Shown here: piece by piece, positions 1 to 11,270 of the stretch | Position numbering within the stretch: the stretch's first letter is position 1 | Layout: each line of letters begins with the position of its first letter | NCBI RefSeq assembly: GCF_026151205.1 | Contig: NC_087076.1 | Coordinates: 11,136,902-11,200,901 of the forward strand | Length of the DNA: 64,000 nucleotides | Origin: Bolinopsis microptera | Lineage: Eukaryota > Ctenophora > Tentaculata > Lobata > Bolinopsidae | Reading direction: 5' to 3' | Translations under genes and position numbers: made by a program | The notes under the pieces: model-generated | Seen by the model: only the letters and a program-made list of their open reading frames with translations | What the model was told of the DNA's origin: nothing | The model's database searches: none

Positions 1-1399
1 TTAATTTTGCTAGCCTGGTTGCCACAAATGCAGCCAGATTTAGATTGGTAGCTGGTGAGGATGTGCGTCTTCTAGAATTTGGACTGCGTAGAGCTCAGGG
101 TCCTGATGGAGGAGTTTCAGCATCACGCTACTGTTACATTGGTGGTTTTGATGCAACAAGCAACATTCTAGCTGGAAAAATGTATGACATACCATGTAAA
201 GGAACAAATGCACACTCCTTTATAACATCATTCAACAAGCTCACAGATTTAGACAACATTGACAAAACCATAAATGGCTGCCAGTGTAAAATGGTGGACT
301 TTATTGAAATATGTCTGAGTTTCAAAGATGCAGTTTGCAATTTGCTGAAAGTTAACGCGGATGAAACTATCGAAGGGGAACTGACTTCGTTCATTTCATA
401 TGCTTTCACATTTCCAAAGTCTTTTCTAGTTCTTGTTGATTCATACGATGTCTTCAATTCAGGAGTCCCAAACTTTATCATCATAGCATTAGCACTTCAT
501 AAACTGAACTTTAAAGCAATTGGTGTACGTATTGACAGTGGAGATCTTGCTTATCAGTCTATTGAAATAAGGAAGGCTTTCAAACTGGCAGCTGAGCATT
601 TTGGCATAGATTACCTCGCCGATTTGACCATCACTGGGAGCAATGACATTTGTGAAGAAACCATTGCATCACTAAACCAACAGGGCCACTCCCTTAATGC
701 TTTTGGCGTGGGGACTCATCTTGTAACCTGCAAAAGTCAGCCTGCTCTGGGGTGTGTTTATAAGCTAGTGAGAGTTAATGGGCTCAACAGAATCAAGCTT
801 AGTGAAGATCCAATAAAGACTACCATGCCTGGCAAAAAAGTGAGTATTTTTCATTTCTTCCTTATTTTATTACATTGCTGTAATTACCTTGCCAATGGAC
901 AAAATTAACACAAGTTTATTAATATTAACACATTCATATTTCTGAATTAAAATGTTTGTACTACATATTTTTGTAAGCTTATTTAAACTTTGGCTGATGT
1001 ATGTAATTGATGACGAGAATCCCATTTTTCCAGGTACTTTACCGACTCTATGGGAAAGAGGGACATCCCCTTGCTGACATTATTCAAGAAGATGGAGAAC
1101 CAGAACCAAAAGGACGTGTCCTCTGTAGACATCCTAATCTTGAGCTGAAACGTGTGTACATCAACCCATCATCTTACAAGTGTCTGCAGAAAACTTGGGT
1201 CAAGAATGGCAAAGTATTGGAGCCTCTTCCCTCAATCCATGATATAAAGAAGTTTTGTGGAGACGAAATAAAAATGATGAGGCCTGATCACGTGAGACTT
1301 CTTAACCCAACACCTTACAAAGTCTCTATCAGTGAATCAATGTACGAAATGATGCACAGGATGATCCTTGAACACACACCTATCAGGGAGATGCAGTAG
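1..1399 (+). CDS. NAPRT: Nicotinate phosphoribosyltransferase, C-terminal part (5' end outside window)
   Basis: NAPRT makes nicotinate mononucleotide from nicotinate and PRPP, the first step of the Preiss-Handler NAD pathway in the cytosol. The frame is open from base 3, so the gene starts upstream. Two exons are visible: <1..839 and 1034..1399. They join in phase 0 at PGKK|VLYRLYGKEG, with donor GTGAGT and acceptor TTTTTCCAG. The first exon carries family hallmarks: LASLVATNAARFRLVAGEDV, GLRRAQGPDGG, and the GGFDATSNILAG stretch. AHSFITSF, RIDSGDL and ITGSND follow and probably line the active site. The last exon gives the C-terminal domain with EPLPSIHDIKKF and ends at TAG 1397-1399. About 386 residues of an expected ~530 are present. 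A short hydrophobic readthrough after 839 is intron, not protein. Identification is from remembered human NAPRT and is very secure. Confidence 0.95.
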
Positions 1400-1510
1400 T
1401 CGAACAAACATTAATGACAATATATCTTTAGATAGAAACTAGTAGATATGACAAGCTGAACTTAGATTTTTATACAGTTATAGTATGTCCAATTTATCTG
1501 ATTTGCGTAT

Positions 1511-1516
1511 AATAAA
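1511..1516 (+). terminator. Poly(A) signal AATAAA for NAPRT
   Basis: AATAAA lies about 110 bases after the NAPRT stop codon in AT-rich DNA, a normal distance for a 3' end signal. Confidence 0.6.
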
Positions 1517-2389
1517 AAATTTTATTATTTGCCTTTTAGTATATATATAAGTTCAATGTTTCTACATTAAGTGTAAATTCATAGTTTCTACGTTGATATT
1601 TTTACCCATTCCTTTCGCATTGTCTTCTATTGATAGAACCTTTTTACCTTTGTTTTTTGATAATACTGATTGAGATAATTTAATAATTGGCTTTTAATTC
1701 ACCTGATCGCACATCATCCTATTGGATTTTTATGAAAACTATAAAATTGTTTAACTTTCTATGAAATTATTCGTTCAATCCTTTTATCTAAACTCATTTT
1801 AAAATATACCGTTGAATTTTTACCACATTAAACTAATGAATTGAGGTGAAAATTTCGCCCTCATCATAAGCTCATAAGCTATCAATTCATAGACACATGT
1901 TTTGTAACCTACATGATATGATATGTTGTATGATTGAGATAATTGTGATGATGCTTATGAAATTTCCTAGATTACACAACATTTTTTACTAAATACAGAT
2001 GAAATCAGGGTTTTGGGTATTATTAAATTGTGATAGTGTTTAAATATTTTTAAAAGTTGTATAGATATAGAATGAGTTTTTCTATTTAAAACTTGATAAT
2101 GTTAAACGCTTACTTTTGATCTTGCAAACAGAAATATGTTTCTAAAAATTTAGAATAAAAATGCATCCATCAATTTTCGTTTCAGGATTGACGTGTTTTC
2201 TTTGGCTTGAAGGGGTTTGAAATGTATCCCAGAAAAGTATTATGATCAGTTACACGTATAAAAGAAAACAGCTGCTACTTAGCTGTTTGATGTACGAAGT
2301 TTTCTAACTTGTATTATAAAAGTTAGCGTAAAAGTTTGAATAATATTATAATAATATAATATTACTCACGAACAACTTACCAAGGAGCT
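1517..2389. other. AT-rich intergenic DNA
   Basis: I see no coding exon, RNA gene or repeat here. The last part would hold the promoter of the ATP6AP1-like gene. Confidence 0.6.
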
Positions 2390-5300
2390 ATGTTGAGGTG
2401 TACCCTTTTACTCCTTCTTATCTCGACTCTAGGTAAGTTACGGAAAGGTTGGTTCGTCTAATATTAATACCCAAAAGCGAAAGTACAATAGCAATGTGTC
2501 AACGCTTCGTGCTTTAACAACTTGAACATGACTCTTTAAACCCTCTCTAAATATTACAGGAACAAATAGCATTTTGAAGGTGTACATTTTTGTTCAAAGT
2601 GATTTGCTAACAAAAAAATAGCCAAATAAATGGTCACAATGAAATCTAGGTCATCACCAGAAGTCTTAAGTTAAATGTACCCATAAGTTTAGGTTGTCAC
2701 AACATTCCTTACCCTACATTCTTACCCCTTTCTGTTTGAGATTTGAATAATATAACGTTACTTTAATGTTCCAAATTATATTTTGAATATTCAACGTTAA
2801 ATAAAAAAGTGGCCAAGGAAGAAGAACTTTAGGTCCCGAAATTTGGACCCCTAAGTGGTGTCAAAATCGCGAAATAAATAATTATTAGTCTCTTGACACC
2901 ACTTAGGGTTAGACAGGTTCCTGCTAAAACTAAATTATGTAGAACTTCTTTTTTATTAAAAACTAAAACCTATTATAACTTAACAGTTAACAAACCACCA
3001 TCTAACCAGGTTGGGGTAAGATTGTTGTTTACGAAGGAAAAGGTGATAATTGTGATACACTCCTTTACACTGAGGTTGCTAACTTCACTGTTGGCGCGAA
3101 TCCTGAATTTGACTTGACAGCACTCGATGTTACAGCTACATGCAGGTTAGAGATATTCAATGACGGGACTCGCAGAGCCATCTGATGAGCCGCGTGTACT
3201 TAATATTAATTAACATTCTATTCTATTATACTCCATTCTAATGTATTCTATTTTATTATAATTCTGTTGATATAAATTGAGCTGTGGATATGCAGGGGGA
3301 ATTATCAAATATGACAAAGTAATTTCCGGATTGTTAGTGTTATAAATAACTAACATTAACTTTAAGCCCTTTTCCTCGCAGCAATACCTCCAATGCTCCG
3401 ATTATGATGCTCTCGTATGGTGACGTATCTGATACAATGAAGGATCTGAAAATTAGCTTCAGCTTTTCTTCCACTAACACTGGTAAACAGATAATATCTC
3501 AAACATAATATACATATTCTCCATATTTCTTATCTCAGTGAGTTGGGGCTTTTCGCTCGTTGCTAAGCAACCCTTTAAACAACTTTGTTAAAATGTCTAA
3601 TCGGTTGTTTCTGATATATTCCCTATATTCCATATACTTACATAATATTTAGTATTGGATATAACGTTGTCCGGCGGTGCTTTTAAAAGCCGTTTAGCCG
3701 TTTAGCGGCTTTACTTTTATTATGTACACACAGTAGTAGTTCAATCCCTGGAATCTTTTAAAGCTCTTCTAAAAACGTACCTTTTTAAACTGTCCCTAGA
3801 TGAACTTGAAAAACTTTATCGATAACTATGTTTGTCTTATCTGGTGTTTGATCTTTGCATAATATGTGTAAGTACCATTTTCTGGCTTTAGTATTGACGG
3901 TATGTTTTCAAGCATAAGTTACTTTTCTAAACTTAGTATTCATGGTATTTTCTGAGATGACTAGTTTAAACACTGCTGAGTATAAGTTTAATCTTAATAG
4001 CAGTGTTATTAAATTTCAATTTATTATTATTATTAGTATAATATAAGTGTAGAGATTTTTAAAAAACAAACGCGTAAGTACTTTGCATGTAATCTTCACG
4101 TGACGGAACTCGTGTTGTACTTGTAGTGTTTAACAATCTACGAATACCATCGTGTTACATACTGCATAAATATAATATTGTGTTAGTCACTCACACTTAA
4201 ATAGCTAGCCACGTCATGTATTCATCGAACACTTGTTTAAATATTTATACGTTGTACCGCACCTAATATCGGTATTATATCAGTATACACGACGTGTTAG
4301 TTGCCAGATAGCAGGTAACCTTCTAAGATCAGATAACATCACACTGTACAATTACAAGACGTAATCCCCCAATTCCTGCAGGATACTGGAACTCCAAGAC
4401 TGTAGCTGTTTCGTACAACGACAGTGTGAATGAAGTCAGCATGACAGCAGGGTTCACCTCAGCCAGCATGGTATCTACAAGCTTCTCCTTCGCTTGCTCT
4501 ATTACCTCCATTACTACTCTCACATCAGTTACCCCTGGTTCGTTCACATTATCTCTAATGGGGACAGTTTTACTTTGTAAAATTACCACGTTTCAAATAA
4601 AACGGAGGAGACTGGACATAGCCAAATAAACAGATTCCATTATGGTAATCAGTCGTGAAAATTGGACTAACTCAATCCCCTTCTAGGAGTAACAAACCAA
4701 GCCCTTTCAGAACTTGTAATCCCCCGACGTATATTTTGATCCCCTATTGTTCGATTGGCTCAGACTCTAAAGTCTAAAGTTGTTTAATTGCCTGCCGGTG
4801 CTTAGTGATTGTTCACTACTGGTTAATGTACAAATAAACCGCTTGATCGAGACGGACTTTCAGTTCGTCATATTTCAAGCGTTTTATTTCTTTGAAATTT
4901 TGTATGGATTTTTTACCGTTAAGTTTTTCGAATTAGCTTTCCACAATGCCAATAATTGGATCAGTTAATTATCCTTATCCTGATTCCAGGACATTTATAA
5001 TTACATAAACATAAAGTAAAATATTTACTTGGAATGCTAAAAACGAGACATTTTACGGTTCTGAGATAGTTTATTAATCACAACTATCACGATTTCCCAA
5101 AGCTTCAGTCATATCAGTTCACATTCGCAGTGGATAAGCTCAAAAGAGCAGTCATGGCGTGATATTTTCTTATCGTTTAAGGGGGCCGGGGGGGGTCTTC
5201 ATCAAAATTCGAAATCGACTTTATAGTTGTTTCTGATAGAGAGGAGTTATATCTATCAGCTGCTTTTGGTCCCATGGAAAAATATTGTTCCTAGCCGTAA

Positions 5301-6242
5301 TTATCGCCGGTCAAAGGTCAGCGCTTATGTGTAATTGTACTGCGCAAGCGATTTTCAATCGAGTCTAAAAATCTATCTTCACATAGTACCATACGTAAAC
5401 AACAGATCTGTCATCTTGCCTTTAATTGATCTGTTCGCAGAATTTAAGAATTCGCGGAAAATTGGACTAACTCTATCCCCTTCTAGGAGTTACAAACCAA
5501 GCCCTTTCAGAACTTGTAATCCCCCGACGTATATTTTGATCCCCTATTGTTCGACTGGCTCAGACTCTAAAGCAGTTTAATTTCCTGTCGGTGCTTAGTG
5601 ATTGTTCTGTACAGTGATACAGACAGTGATTGTCCTGTAGGCGCCCCTAGATTTCTATGTGGCTTAAAATCAGCATGTTGCTACTACTAATCCGTCATCC
5701 TTTTCAGCCGTGACAGCTAAGTTACTCCTTCAAAACTACCAGCTTCAAGTTTATAACGTAGAAAAGAGCAAGTTCGCTGAATCAATGCAGTGTGTGAACT
5801 GGATCAGGTAAAAATCCCGAGTACTTTCTTTCTATTTCAGGTTTATTATTCATGGCCGCTACCTGCGTAATTACTCAGTAAGCTCTTATAATATGTAAAC
5901 AGTGTAGACAGGATCGAAACATTGGTAGACATTTTAAACAAATATTTGATTCGATTTGTTTCGGTTGAATATAAGGGGATTGAATCGGCACTGTGACGTG
6001 CTCATGAGTATTTTTTTGGTTTATATTTCTATTTTCTGGGCCTCATCATATGAGCCGCCTAACCAGAAACCACACGATAATAACCCTTTATTTGCAGTAA
6101 GGGTGCCTGGATGGGAGTATTCGCAGCTGTGGTCATGATTGTAGTCCTGGTCCTGAGTGTGATGATGTTGCTCGGTACCGCAACTCCTGACCGCTTTGAA
6201 ACCAGCAAATCCAAGTGCCTTATCATCCCGCATGAGCACTAG
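2390..6242 (+). CDS. ATP6AP1: V-type proton ATPase accessory subunit S1 (Ac45)-like, six exons
   Basis: Ac45/ATP6AP1 is a type I membrane subunit that helps assemble the V-ATPase proton pump in endomembranes. Rebuilt exons are 2390..2432, 3010..3145, 3382..3482, 4382..4537, 5708..5807 and 6098..6242. All phases agree and give about 226 residues. Exon 1 encodes a signal peptide (MLRCTLLLLLIST). Exon 4 has the family-like YWNSKTVAVSYNDS beta region. Exon 5 has LLLQNYQLQVYNV, like the FQIQGF strand of Ac45. Exon 6 has KGAWMGVF, one hydrophobic membrane span, then PDRFETSKS near the C terminus, matching the conserved MDRF-type tail. The protein is far shorter than vertebrate ATP6AP1 (~470), so it holds only the membrane-proximal domain, as in ATP6AP1L. 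The exon 4 donor at 4537 (GTTCGT) is weak; 4576 (GTAAAA) is an in-phase alternative. The identification is from family memory. Confidence 0.75.
4655..4814 (+). repeat. Intronic direct repeat, copy 1
   Basis: About 160 bp begin near AAAATTGGACTAACTCAATC and run past CCTGCCGGTGCTTAGTGATT. The block recurs at 5456-5606 in the same orientation with few changes. Both copies lie in intron 4 of the ATP6AP1-like gene, about 640 bp apart. Confidence 0.85.
5456..5606 (+). repeat. Intronic direct repeat, copy 2
   Basis: Second copy of the block at 4655-4814. It lacks about 9 bases near CTCTAAAG. The pair could be a local duplication or short terminal repeats of a small element; I see no target-site duplication to decide. 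Confidence 0.85.
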
Positions 6243-7312
6243 AATCTGTGGGAACTGGCATTTAGCGTCAGCGTCAGTCAAGGGAGGCAAAACTTGTGGG
6301 CTTGCCAAGATTTGGTTCTTACTTTATTTCGTTTGGGAAGGAGCTAGACTTCTATCAATTTCTTAATGGCGGAAATCTAATTTATCGAGCAGTGCCAAAC
6401 TTGGACGCTATTTTCTATTTCGAGTAGACAATTAATCGTTCCCCTACAGTCCCTTTTAATAGACGACCATAACAGTTAGCTAGTGGAAGGTGGCAGAATT
6501 TATTGGTAAATTCAATCTGATGTTGAGATTACTATAAATATTGTGATCATTTGTCCGTTGCGATTAAGTAACATTATAGTTGTGTCTGGGCCGTTTTCGA
6601 TTTTTTTCTGTCTTTTTTCTTCGTTCTCTTTGGTAATTCATGAAACCTCAATCGCGCAATCCACTTAATTTTACTCAAATATTTCCGGACTAATGCTAAC
6701 TATCCGCCGATATTTTTATACGGTTCATATTGTTATATGAAAATCTCAATCAAGTGTTACTTTGGTTCACCCTGTTAAATACGTTGTGTGATTTCATCTC
6801 GCTGGCCGAGGTTTGCAAATTGTATTTACTGTTGACTAGTGTCAATTAGATCTGTTATGATGTGAAATGTTATCGTATTATGTGCTTTGATTGATTTATT
6901 TTTAAGAAATTCCATCGTTTCATTTAAAAAATAAGTGGGGGTATTTTTTAAACTATTTTTGAGTGACTCCGGGTTATACTTGACCCTGCAAATATATATT
7001 TCACGTATTCTTCATGACTCTTATTAAATCTCGGAACACAGATAATATCGGAAATGGTGCAAATTTTGGTATTTTTAAATAACCGGTCGCGGTTAAATAT
7101 GTCATTGTTCAAAAAAGGTATGGGCTCTAACATTCCTCACTGACCCTGACTAGACTTTGTCTATGCACATATTTTAGTTCACTTTATATATTTATTAATC
7201 TAGTAATCCCAGTCCGGTGTCACGTATACTATTTTATTAATTTAACGGGTCTGAAGTGTAAGTGACCTAATATTAGTTCTATTCGCTAATTCTCGTTCTT
7301 TTCCCTCAGGTT
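6243..7312. other. Intergenic DNA before the FMO gene
   Basis: AT-rich and without credible coding exons. It ends in a pyrimidine-rich acceptor (TTTTCCCTCAG, AG at 7308-7309) three bases before the FMO start codon. Confidence 0.6.
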
Positions 7313-8866
7313 ATGGTAGACTACGAGGTTGCTGTAATTGGAGCTGGAATATCTGGTCTCACTGCTCTAAAGTGCTTTAAAGACAAGAACTTGTCCGTTG
7401 TCTGTCTTGAGAAATCAGATGACATTGGGGGCTTGTGGAACTTCACAGAGAAGGGATATGGTGTCATGAGATTCACGCACATCAACGTCTCTAAACAGAA
7501 CTATGTCTTCTCTGATTTCCCGTTTCCCGACGATGTTCCCGATTTCCCGCACCATTCCCAGCTTCTGAAATACTTCCGTGACTACGCCACACAGTTCAAG
7601 TTGATGAAACACATCTGGACTAATTGTATAGTGGTGAGCATCAAGCAACAGACTGGGGGAATGTGGAAAATAACGTTCGACAAAGGCAAATACAACGATC
7701 GTCTGGGACAGCAATCCATCACTGTGAGAAACGTAGCCATAGCAACAGGTCACCACAGCAATCCTTACATTCCAAAGATTCCAGGAGAGGAATCCTACGT
7801 AGGAGTACTGTATCACAGTATGAGGTACAAGTGCGCTGCAACCAGTGGTATCACGCCGGGTAAGCGTGTCCTAGTGGTTGGTATGGGGAACAGTGCAGTG
7901 GACATTGCAGACAACCAGGTAACACAAGGACAGTCCCATGTTGATATCAGTGCCAGATCTCCCACCTGGGTTTTCTCTCCCTACGTCCTGGGCTGCCCTG
8001 TAGATCACTATGCTACACGTGCACTCTACATGTTACCACTCTCCATCGTGGAGAAAATAGTTCAGACTATCATGTGCATCTTACTGGGGCTACCAAAACA
8101 GTGGGGTATATACCCTCTCACTTCCATCCTCAGATCCCAACCCACTGTCAGTCACACTCTCTATCATCACATTCAACGGGGCAGTATTTCCATAAAGCCC
8201 GATATAACGAGTATAGGACCTGGTAAGAAGGTTACATTTAACGACGGAACCACAGACTGGTACGAGGCTATCATCCTGGCTACTGGCTACACGTTCGGAC
8301 TACCCTTTATAAGCAAGAACGACAGAGAACACATAATAACGGGGGTTAACGAGCTGAACCTTTACAAGAACGTCTTCTCTCCACGGTTCGGGTCCAGTCT
8401 GTCCTTCATCGGGTTCGTACAGCCCACATCGGGGGGCCTGGTCACCATGTCGGAGATGCAGGCTAGATGGGCGGCCGAGTTAGCGTGCGGTACCGTGCAA
8501 CTCCCAACTCCCACTGAGATGCAGAACTCAGTAAACGAAGACAGATGTTGGGAGAGGAGCTGGTATTATAACAGTAAACGCCTGACTATCCAGAAGATTC
8601 CTATTCTCTACAATGATGATATAGCGGAGATGATCGGGTGTAAACCAAACATTAGGAAGCATCCCACTTTAGCATGGAATTTATTGCTCTCCATTTCTGC
8701 ATTCCAGTGGAGACTTGATGGGCCGGATAGGTGGTCAGGAGCGGAAGCTATGATCAAGAAGATCAAACCGACTCCTTTCTATCATTACTCAATGCTCTTT
8801 ATACTGACACTCGCTGCTTTACTCATCTTAGGTGCTCTTAAATTCATTTTGTGTCAGCTATTTTAG
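7313..8866 (+). CDS. Flavin-containing monooxygenase, intronless CDS
   Basis: FMOs use FAD, NADPH and O2 to oxygenate soft nucleophiles (N- or S-groups) at the ER membrane. This 517-residue protein has the FAD Rossmann motif GAGISG at residues 10-15, followed by EKSDDIGGLWNF. The FMO signature region reads YVGVLYHSMRY (~residue 165), the NADPH site is VVGMGNSAVDIA (~190), and the ATGY motif is LATGYTFGLP (~330). A hydrophobic C-terminal anchor covers about 495-515. Length and order match animal FMOs (~530-560). The whole CDS is one exon, unlike most neighbours. A strong splice acceptor ends three bases before ATG, so there is either a 5'UTR intron or a trans-splice site. The exact subfamily cannot be told, so no symbol is given. 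Confidence 0.95.
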   Translation: MVDYEVAVIGAGISGLTALKCFKDKNLSVVCLEKSDDIGGLWNFTEKGYGVMRFTHINVSKQNYVFSDFPFPDDVPDFPHHSQLLKYFRDYATQFKLMKHIWTNCIVVSIKQQTGGMWKITFDKGKYNDRLGQQSITVRNVAIATGHHSNPYIPKIPGEESYVGVLYHSMRYKCAATSGITPGKRVLVVGMGNSAVDIADNQVTQGQSHVDISARSPTWVFSPYVLGCPVDHYATRALYMLPLSIVEKIVQTIMCILLGLPKQWGIYPLTSILRSQPTVSHTLYHHIQRGSISIKPDITSIGPGKKVTFNDGTTDWYEAIILATGYTFGLPFISKNDREHIITGVNELNLYKNVFSPRFGSSLSFIGFVQPTSGGLVTMSEMQARWAAELACGTVQLPTPTEMQNSVNEDRCWERSWYYNSKRLTIQKIPILYNDDIAEMIGCKPNIRKHPTLAWNLLLSISAFQWRLDGPDRWSGAEAMIKKIKPTPFYHYSMLFILTLAALLILGALKFILCQLF

Positions 8867-10484
8867 GAGTTAATAAGTTTATATTTTGGTTTGTTTGATC
8901 AGTGACCACGGGTTTTATCTGAACATTCTAAATCATATTATGTTCTAAATTTAATTGTACATCTGTATTTTAGCTTTATATCCTGAATTTCTAGCGTTGA
9001 ATGCTTGGATGTTTGTAGTTCCTATTTTACTTTTATTTTTTGTTAAATTCTTTTTATTTTGTTGTATCAATTGTATTCCATTGAAACTATTCGCACATAA
9101 ATTCCCAAAGTTCTTACTATAACCCCACTGGGTAGTGTATACTGTATGTTTACACCGAAATATGACATGAAAGTCTGAGTTCTTTCAGTGGTGGCACAAA
9201 TTTTATGTAATATTTGTACATTTTATTATAATAGAAAATGAAATTAAACCCAACCGAGATTGCATATTTGCTTGGAAACGTAAACTTTCCAAAAGAAGAG
9301 CATCGTTTTACTGCTGTGTTTACATAAGCTGTGACATTTGGTGTCGTCGTTACTGGGGTATTTACTGTGGTATTCTTAGGGTAGTTGCATAAATATTCAA
9401 CTTCATTGTATCTATTGTAATATAAATATAAACGTACATTATATTCATATATTGCACGACGTACATGTCGTGTGTACGTTTCGTTGGTTTATTTTTAATA
9501 AAATAACATTTGAATGTTTTTATTGACAGAGTAGCATGCGGAGGAAAATAGACCGTTTGGTATAACATACTACATAGGCACTAGGTAGTTATAATTCTAA
9601 TATTAGTCATAATGGCGTTACTTGGCCATGGAAGTTTGTGTTCCATGGAAGTATTGATTTCACGAAAGTTCCCGTTTCATTTCATGCAACGGAAATATAT
9701 GTTGGCCATATCTAAGATATGATATCTTTAAACTTTAATTCGATAAAAGATAAGGAGAGATTGAGACTCAGGCTCTATGACCATCTTTGGTCGGAAAGTT
9801 GGAAAGTCAGTATGATTTAATTATATTGTTATGAGGACTTGCTTGAACTTGTGTGTTATTTTTAGTGTGTTCCTAGTATTGTAGTTGGTCACTTTTCATC
9901 AGAGACATGTATATTTAGTACAGTTAAACAGGTAAATTATTTAATCGTATTTCTAATGCGTGGTACCACTAATACTGATAAACTGTGGGACCAATAGTAT
10001 TAACGGCCAGTATGGCGATCTAGCGATAGAATTACGGATGTAGAGTCCATATCAGCATTATACCGTACGTCCGTACATATTTGCTTTACATTGTGGCCGT
10101 CTCTGGATCGCTTACTGTTCTTGGCCCATTCGGTTATCAGTTGCAACTCAGACGTTCACTTTCTATGAAATCAAACTCACTAATATTTCAGGTTTCGTAA
10201 TTGTTATGTGTAATATAATATGTATATTACAAATTAAATTATATCAGATAGCAGCATTAATATTATTATGATTAATATTATTCACAATCTGATTTATTTG
10301 ATGAATGATGCCACTGTTTTCAAACAAAACCATCGTTTTCTCCTTAATTGCATTTGATCAAAATTTTAAATCATTTAAGACTAAATCTCTGCACTTGATT
10401 GAATCTATAGTCTATTTAAACTCTGTCTATTTATCAATCTGCCGAAAACATGCACAATCTAACTTCCAGTACTGTTTAGGTTTG
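8867..10484. other. FMO 3' flank and intergenic DNA
   Basis: No convincing exon or RNA gene is seen. Open frames here are short and AT-driven. At the right edge ACTGTTTAG (AG at 10478-10479) forms an acceptor five bases before the next start codon. Confidence 0.5.
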
Positions 10485-11270
10485 ATGGAGTTCAAGTTAT
10501 GTCTGTGCACTGTCTCCCTCCTCATAGTCTGCAGAACTCACAAAATAATGATAGTTTCCTCCGCGGCCCCACATAAAGGTCTGCCTCTGTTATCACGTGA
10601 TGTACTGAGTGATGAAGATGAGCTGCATTATCTTTCTCTCTTGTACCCAGATGATCACGAACTGGATCACGGCTGTCAGGCTGCTTACTTTGGTGCCAAG
10701 ATATCTGACCAACCGGGCTCGTTTGGAGGTGCTCTAAGTGAGGCGGATACTAAGCTCAAAAATGAAAATCTTAAAGTTAATGCGTCTACTGAGATAGGAC
10801 ACTTTGATTTGATAATATTCGACGAATATTCACTGCCATCAAAATCTAGGATTTCTTGCTGGAAGCCCACTCCTATATTATTCTTTATACACGACAAAGT
10901 GGTGGCCGTACCAGCAGATTACATAGTACAAAGTAGCTCAGATTATACCACATTATCTGAACTCCCCTCCAAAAACTTTACTGAGCGCTTCAATACTATC
11001 AAGCAACTCATTAAATACCTCATATCACTGTATAAGCAAGAGGGCGCTACTCGCGTTCAGAAACTTATGAACGTGCTTGCGCGCCGCGGGAGACTGGACG
11101 CACTTCAATACTCCACCCGCTCACACTCCTACATCGAGCAGTACAACGCTGATGTGTGGTGCTGTGTTTTAGCTATCATTGCTGTTCTAGCTGGCACTGC
11201 TCTGTATCTTGTTACCATCATAATCCTCCACATCCTGGAGAAATCCAGAACTGGAGCTAGGATTATGTAG
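10485..11270 (+). CDS. Unrecognised single-pass membrane protein (type I)
   Basis: I do not recognise this gene. The open frame extends upstream to 10305, but I place the start at the ATG at 10485. That start begins a good signal peptide (MEFKLCLCTVSLLIVC) and lies five bases after a splice-acceptor-like TACTGTTTAG. The product is then 261 residues. After the leader comes a region rich in D and E (SDEDELHYLSLLYPDDHELD). A middle domain contains FDLIIFDEYSLP and two Cys. A charged stretch (RVQKLMNVLARRGRLD) follows. A strong membrane span (CVLAIIAVLAGTALYLVTII) lies near the C terminus, with a short basic cytosolic tail (EKSRTGARIM). Topology suggests a secreted-domain protein held in a membrane. 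No function is proposed. The length of the open frame and its consistent topology make it likely to be real. Confidence 0.65.
   Translation: MEFKLCLCTVSLLIVCRTHKIMIVSSAAPHKGLPLLSRDVLSDEDELHYLSLLYPDDHELDHGCQAAYFGAKISDQPGSFGGALSEADTKLKNENLKVNASTEIGHFDLIIFDEYSLPSKSRISCWKPTPILFFIHDKVVAVPADYIVQSSSDYTTLSELPSKNFTERFNTIKQLIKYLISLYKQEGATRVQKLMNVLARRGRLDALQYSTRSHSYIEQYNADVWCCVLAIIAVLAGTALYLVTIIILHILEKSRTGARIM

Noticed and set aside
4426..4629. 67-codon frame as a separate gene
   Set aside because: It is exon 4 of the ATP6AP1-like gene read through into its intron.
10305..10484. 60-codon N-terminal extension of the membrane-protein gene
   Set aside because: The extension lacks a leader, and a splice acceptor at 10478-10479 precedes the internal ATG that begins a clear signal peptide.
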